NCBI RefSeq assembly: GCF_900114045.1 | Contig: NZ_FORQ01000002.1 | Span: forward strand, 1-64,000 | Source of the DNA: Kaistella treverensis | GTDB lineage: Bacteria; Bacteroidota; Bacteroidia; Flavobacteriales; Weeksellaceae | Direction: 5' to 3' | DNA: 64,000 nucleotides | In this document: positions 62,374-64,000 of the stretch, piece by piece | Layout: each line of letters starts with the position of its first letter | How positions within the stretch are numbered: position 1 is the first letter of the stretch | Made by a program: the position numbers and the translations under genes | Notes under the pieces: generated by a model | Told to the model about the DNA's origin: nothing | The model's database searches: none | Seen by the model: the letters and a program-made list of their open reading frames with translations, nothing else

Positions 62374-62985
62374 ATGAATTTTACAGATACTGCATGGAAA
62401 ATCTTCAACCAATCGATTGATGACTATCACGTAGCAGACAATGTAGAAACTCCAGCAAAAAATCCTTACTCAGGAAATAGTTTGGAACAGCTTTTGTATG
62501 CGAAGAACTGGATTGACACCGTTCAATGGCATTTGGAAGATATTATTCGCGATGAAAATATAAATCCTACGGAAGCATTACAACTTAAACGAACGATTGA
62601 CTCATCGAATCAGAAAAGAACTGATTTGGTTGAGTTTATCGACGGTTGGTTTTTAGACAGATATAAAAACATCACGCCCGCACCCAACGCGAAAATTAAC
62701 ACGGAAACGCCAGCCTGGGCAGTTGACCGTCTTTCCATTTTGGCATTAAAAGTATATCATATGAATTTGGAGACGACCAGAAAATCCGCCACCGAAGAAC
62801 ATAGAAAAACTTGTACAGCAAAGCTGAATGTTTTACTGGAACAAAAAAAAGATCTCACCGAAGCGATAGAAAATTTGCTTTTTGATATCGAGAATGGCGC
62901 CATTAAGATGAAGGTTTATAAACAAATGAAGATGTATAACGATGAAAGTCTTAATCCGATCCTTTATCAAAAAACGGAAAAATGA
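62374..62985 (+). CDS. DUF4254 protein
   Basis: The 203-residue soluble protein has no signal peptide and belongs to DUF4254, recognised by NTVQWHLEDIIRDE-like (here DTVQWHLEDIIRDENI), LKRTIDSSNQKRTDLVEFID and the Lys/Glu-rich C-terminal helices. It is all-helical. The family is common in Bacteroidota and has no established biochemical function; the His in the first block and Asn/Gln in the second look conserved, which hints at binding rather than structure alone. The last 4 bp overlap the next gene. Confidence 0.82.
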   Translation: MNFTDTAWKIFNQSIDDYHVADNVETPAKNPYSGNSLEQLLYAKNWIDTVQWHLEDIIRDENINPTEALQLKRTIDSSNQKRTDLVEFIDGWFLDRYKNITPAPNAKINTETPAWAVDRLSILALKVYHMNLETTRKSATEEHRKTCTAKLNVLLEQKKDLTEAIENLLFDIENGAIKMKVYKQMKMYNDESLNPILYQKTEK

Positions 62986-63446
62986 TTAAATTAAGCTTCA
63001 GCTATATTTTAATTTTTTGCTTATTACTTTCCTGTACAGCAGATAAAATAAACTTATCTCCCGTCGGGAATTCTTTGGAATCCAGGGACTCCAGTGGTTA
63101 TTCTTTCAGCGACCGCAAAAATCTTATCGTTTATTCTTCCGAAATTACCAATTTAGTTTCCTCCTTTCCTAAGTTCCGCAATGATGCGGTAAATGCGGAG
63201 GTGAAAGTCCTAAAATATCATATTAAAGATTACATCGGTGCGATGGAAGCTTATAACATCAATGGTTTAAATATCGCCGAACGAAATTTCGAAAAATCTT
63301 ATAAAAAACTCCAAAAATTGCGGAAATTTTTAAACGCCGATGAAGATCAGGTTTTAAACCGCTATTTGGTTCGCCTCAAAACCAATATGACTTTGCTCGC
63401 AAGTGATATTTCGAAGGACTCCACTTCTATTTCTCCTAAAAACTAA
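62982..63446 (+). CDS. Hypothetical lipoprotein
   Basis: The 154-residue protein has a lipobox (ILIFCLLLSC) and a helical, Lys/Asn-rich mature part (about 40-150). I do not recognise the family. It overlaps the DUF4254 gene by 4 bp (ATGA), so both are made together, and the ribA gene begins 9 bp after it. A structural role in the envelope is possible but not shown. Confidence 0.7.
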   Translation: MIKLSFSYILIFCLLLSCTADKINLSPVGNSLESRDSSGYSFSDRKNLIVYSSEITNLVSSFPKFRNDAVNAEVKVLKYHIKDYIGAMEAYNINGLNIAERNFEKSYKKLQKLRKFLNADEDQVLNRYLVRLKTNMTLLASDISKDSTSISPKN

Positions 63447-63454
63447 AACTTTCC

Positions 63455-64000
63455 ATGTTAAAAATCCAAGCAGAATCCAATGTGCCAACAGCGTACGGGG
63501 AATTCCGTATGATCGCATTTGCCGAGGTTGAAACCGACTGGATGCCACAAATGGCCATTGTTGCAAAAAACACCGACTTTTCTAAGCCTGTCAACGTAAG
63601 GTTTCATTCCGAATGCATTACCGGTGAAGTTTTTCATTCCAGAAAATGTGAGTGCGGACAGCAACTGGATGCCGCAATGAAATTCATTTATGAAAATGGC
63701 GGAATCATTGTTTATCTGCGTCAGGAAGGACGAAATATCGGCATCATCAACAAACTACGCGCTTATGCGCTTCAGGAACAGGGATTGGATACGGTTGAAG
63801 CAAATTTACAATTAGGTTTGCCGGCGGACGACCGCAATTTCAGCAGCGCAATTGAAATTCTGAACATTTTAAACATAAAAGAAGTAAATCTTTTAACCAA
63901 CAATCCGGAGAAAATAAAAATGGTGGAAGAAAGCAATATCAAGCTGAATAAAAGAATTCCACTTCAGATGGATTCCACCAAAGAAAGCGCGAGTTACCTC
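63455..64000 (+). CDS. ribA: GTP cyclohydrolase II, cut off by the window end
   Basis: An open frame starts at ATG 63455 and runs 182 codons to the window edge without a stop. It has the GTP cyclohydrolase II zinc site (HSECITGEVFHSRKCECGQQ; the three Cys), YLRQEGRNIGIINKLRAYAL with the catalytic Arg, and LQLGLPADDRNF. It makes the first riboflavin intermediate from GTP. It is a stand-alone RibA start, not an extension of RibB, because nothing upstream in the frame is coding. The last few residues are beyond the window. Confidence 0.93.
   Translation, partial: MLKIQAESNVPTAYGEFRMIAFAEVETDWMPQMAIVAKNTDFSKPVNVRFHSECITGEVFHSRKCECGQQLDAAMKFIYENGGIIVYLRQEGRNIGIINKLRAYALQEQGLDTVEANLQLGLPADDRNFSSAIEILNILNIKEVNLLTNNPEKIKMVEESNIKLNKRIPLQMDSTKESASYL

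Overview
The window looks like the chromosome of a flavobacterium, most likely a Chryseobacterium/Kaistella-type member of the Weeksellaceae (Bacteroidota). The reasons are low G+C, weak Shine-Dalgarno sites, promoters of the TAnnTTTG type, a SusC/SusD pair, and a right-hand gene order (pyrC, flippase, dut, nucleotidyltransferase, DUF4292, envC-like, tatA, DUF4254, ribA) typical of that group. The genus is an inference. No rRNA, tRNA, CRISPR array or intact insertion sequence was seen.

Layout. (1) 1-2690: an unplaced lipoprotein gene, a complete tyrosine recombinase, and directly behind it a decayed copy of the last third of a kilobase of the multicopper oxidase gene that lies intact near 41.9 kb. 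(2) 2683-26708: a mannan/galactoglucomannan utilization locus. Thirteen genes run leftward from 19847 with short gaps: GH5_7 and three GH26 mannanases, a GH27 alpha-galactosidase, a GH5-CE2 fusion, a sialate-O-acetylesterase-like deacetylase, a GH3 beta-glucosidase, a tandem carbohydrate-binding protein, a phosphomannose-isomerase-like cupin, a GPH/MFS symporter, a cellobiose/mannobiose 2-epimerase and a GH130 mannosylglucose phosphorylase. An AraC-type regulator and a SusC-SusD-surface glycan-binding trio run rightward. The predicted scheme is capture and cutting of glucomannan outside, import through SusCD, trimming and deacetylation in the periplasm, then uptake of mannobiose, its epimerization to mannosylglucose and its phosphorolysis to mannose-1-phosphate and glucose in the cytosol. 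(3) 27285-41898: a copper/silver resistance operon with a Cys-rich leader protein, a TRASH/YHS-like lipoprotein, a DUF3347 lipoprotein, a CusA pump encoded as two adjoining ORFs, a TolC-type channel, two different CusB adaptors, a heme-binding-domain protein, a DUF305 membrane protein, a CPH-type Cu ATPase, and a multicopper oxidase with two heavy-metal-binding domains in front and a beta-rich tail behind. (4) 42099-50250: a zinc/cadmium/cobalt-type operon with a second Cys-rich leader protein, a CzcA pump fused to its own outer-membrane channel, a CzcB adaptor and a CPC-type ATPase. (5) 50251-50986: gene-poor junction with several hairpins. (6) 50987-64000: housekeeping genes, ending inside ribA.

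The most unusual points are the multicopper oxidase relic beside the recombinase, which makes a direct repeat spanning about 39 kb; the split but residue-complete CusA; five copies of one heavy-metal-binding domain spread over four proteins of the copper operon; two Cys-rich proteins with a shared C-terminal IWxPPKIG signature, each heading a metal-efflux operon and each followed by a hairpin-rich spacer; and a cellulase-type GH5 fused to a CE2 acetylesterase inside a mannan locus.
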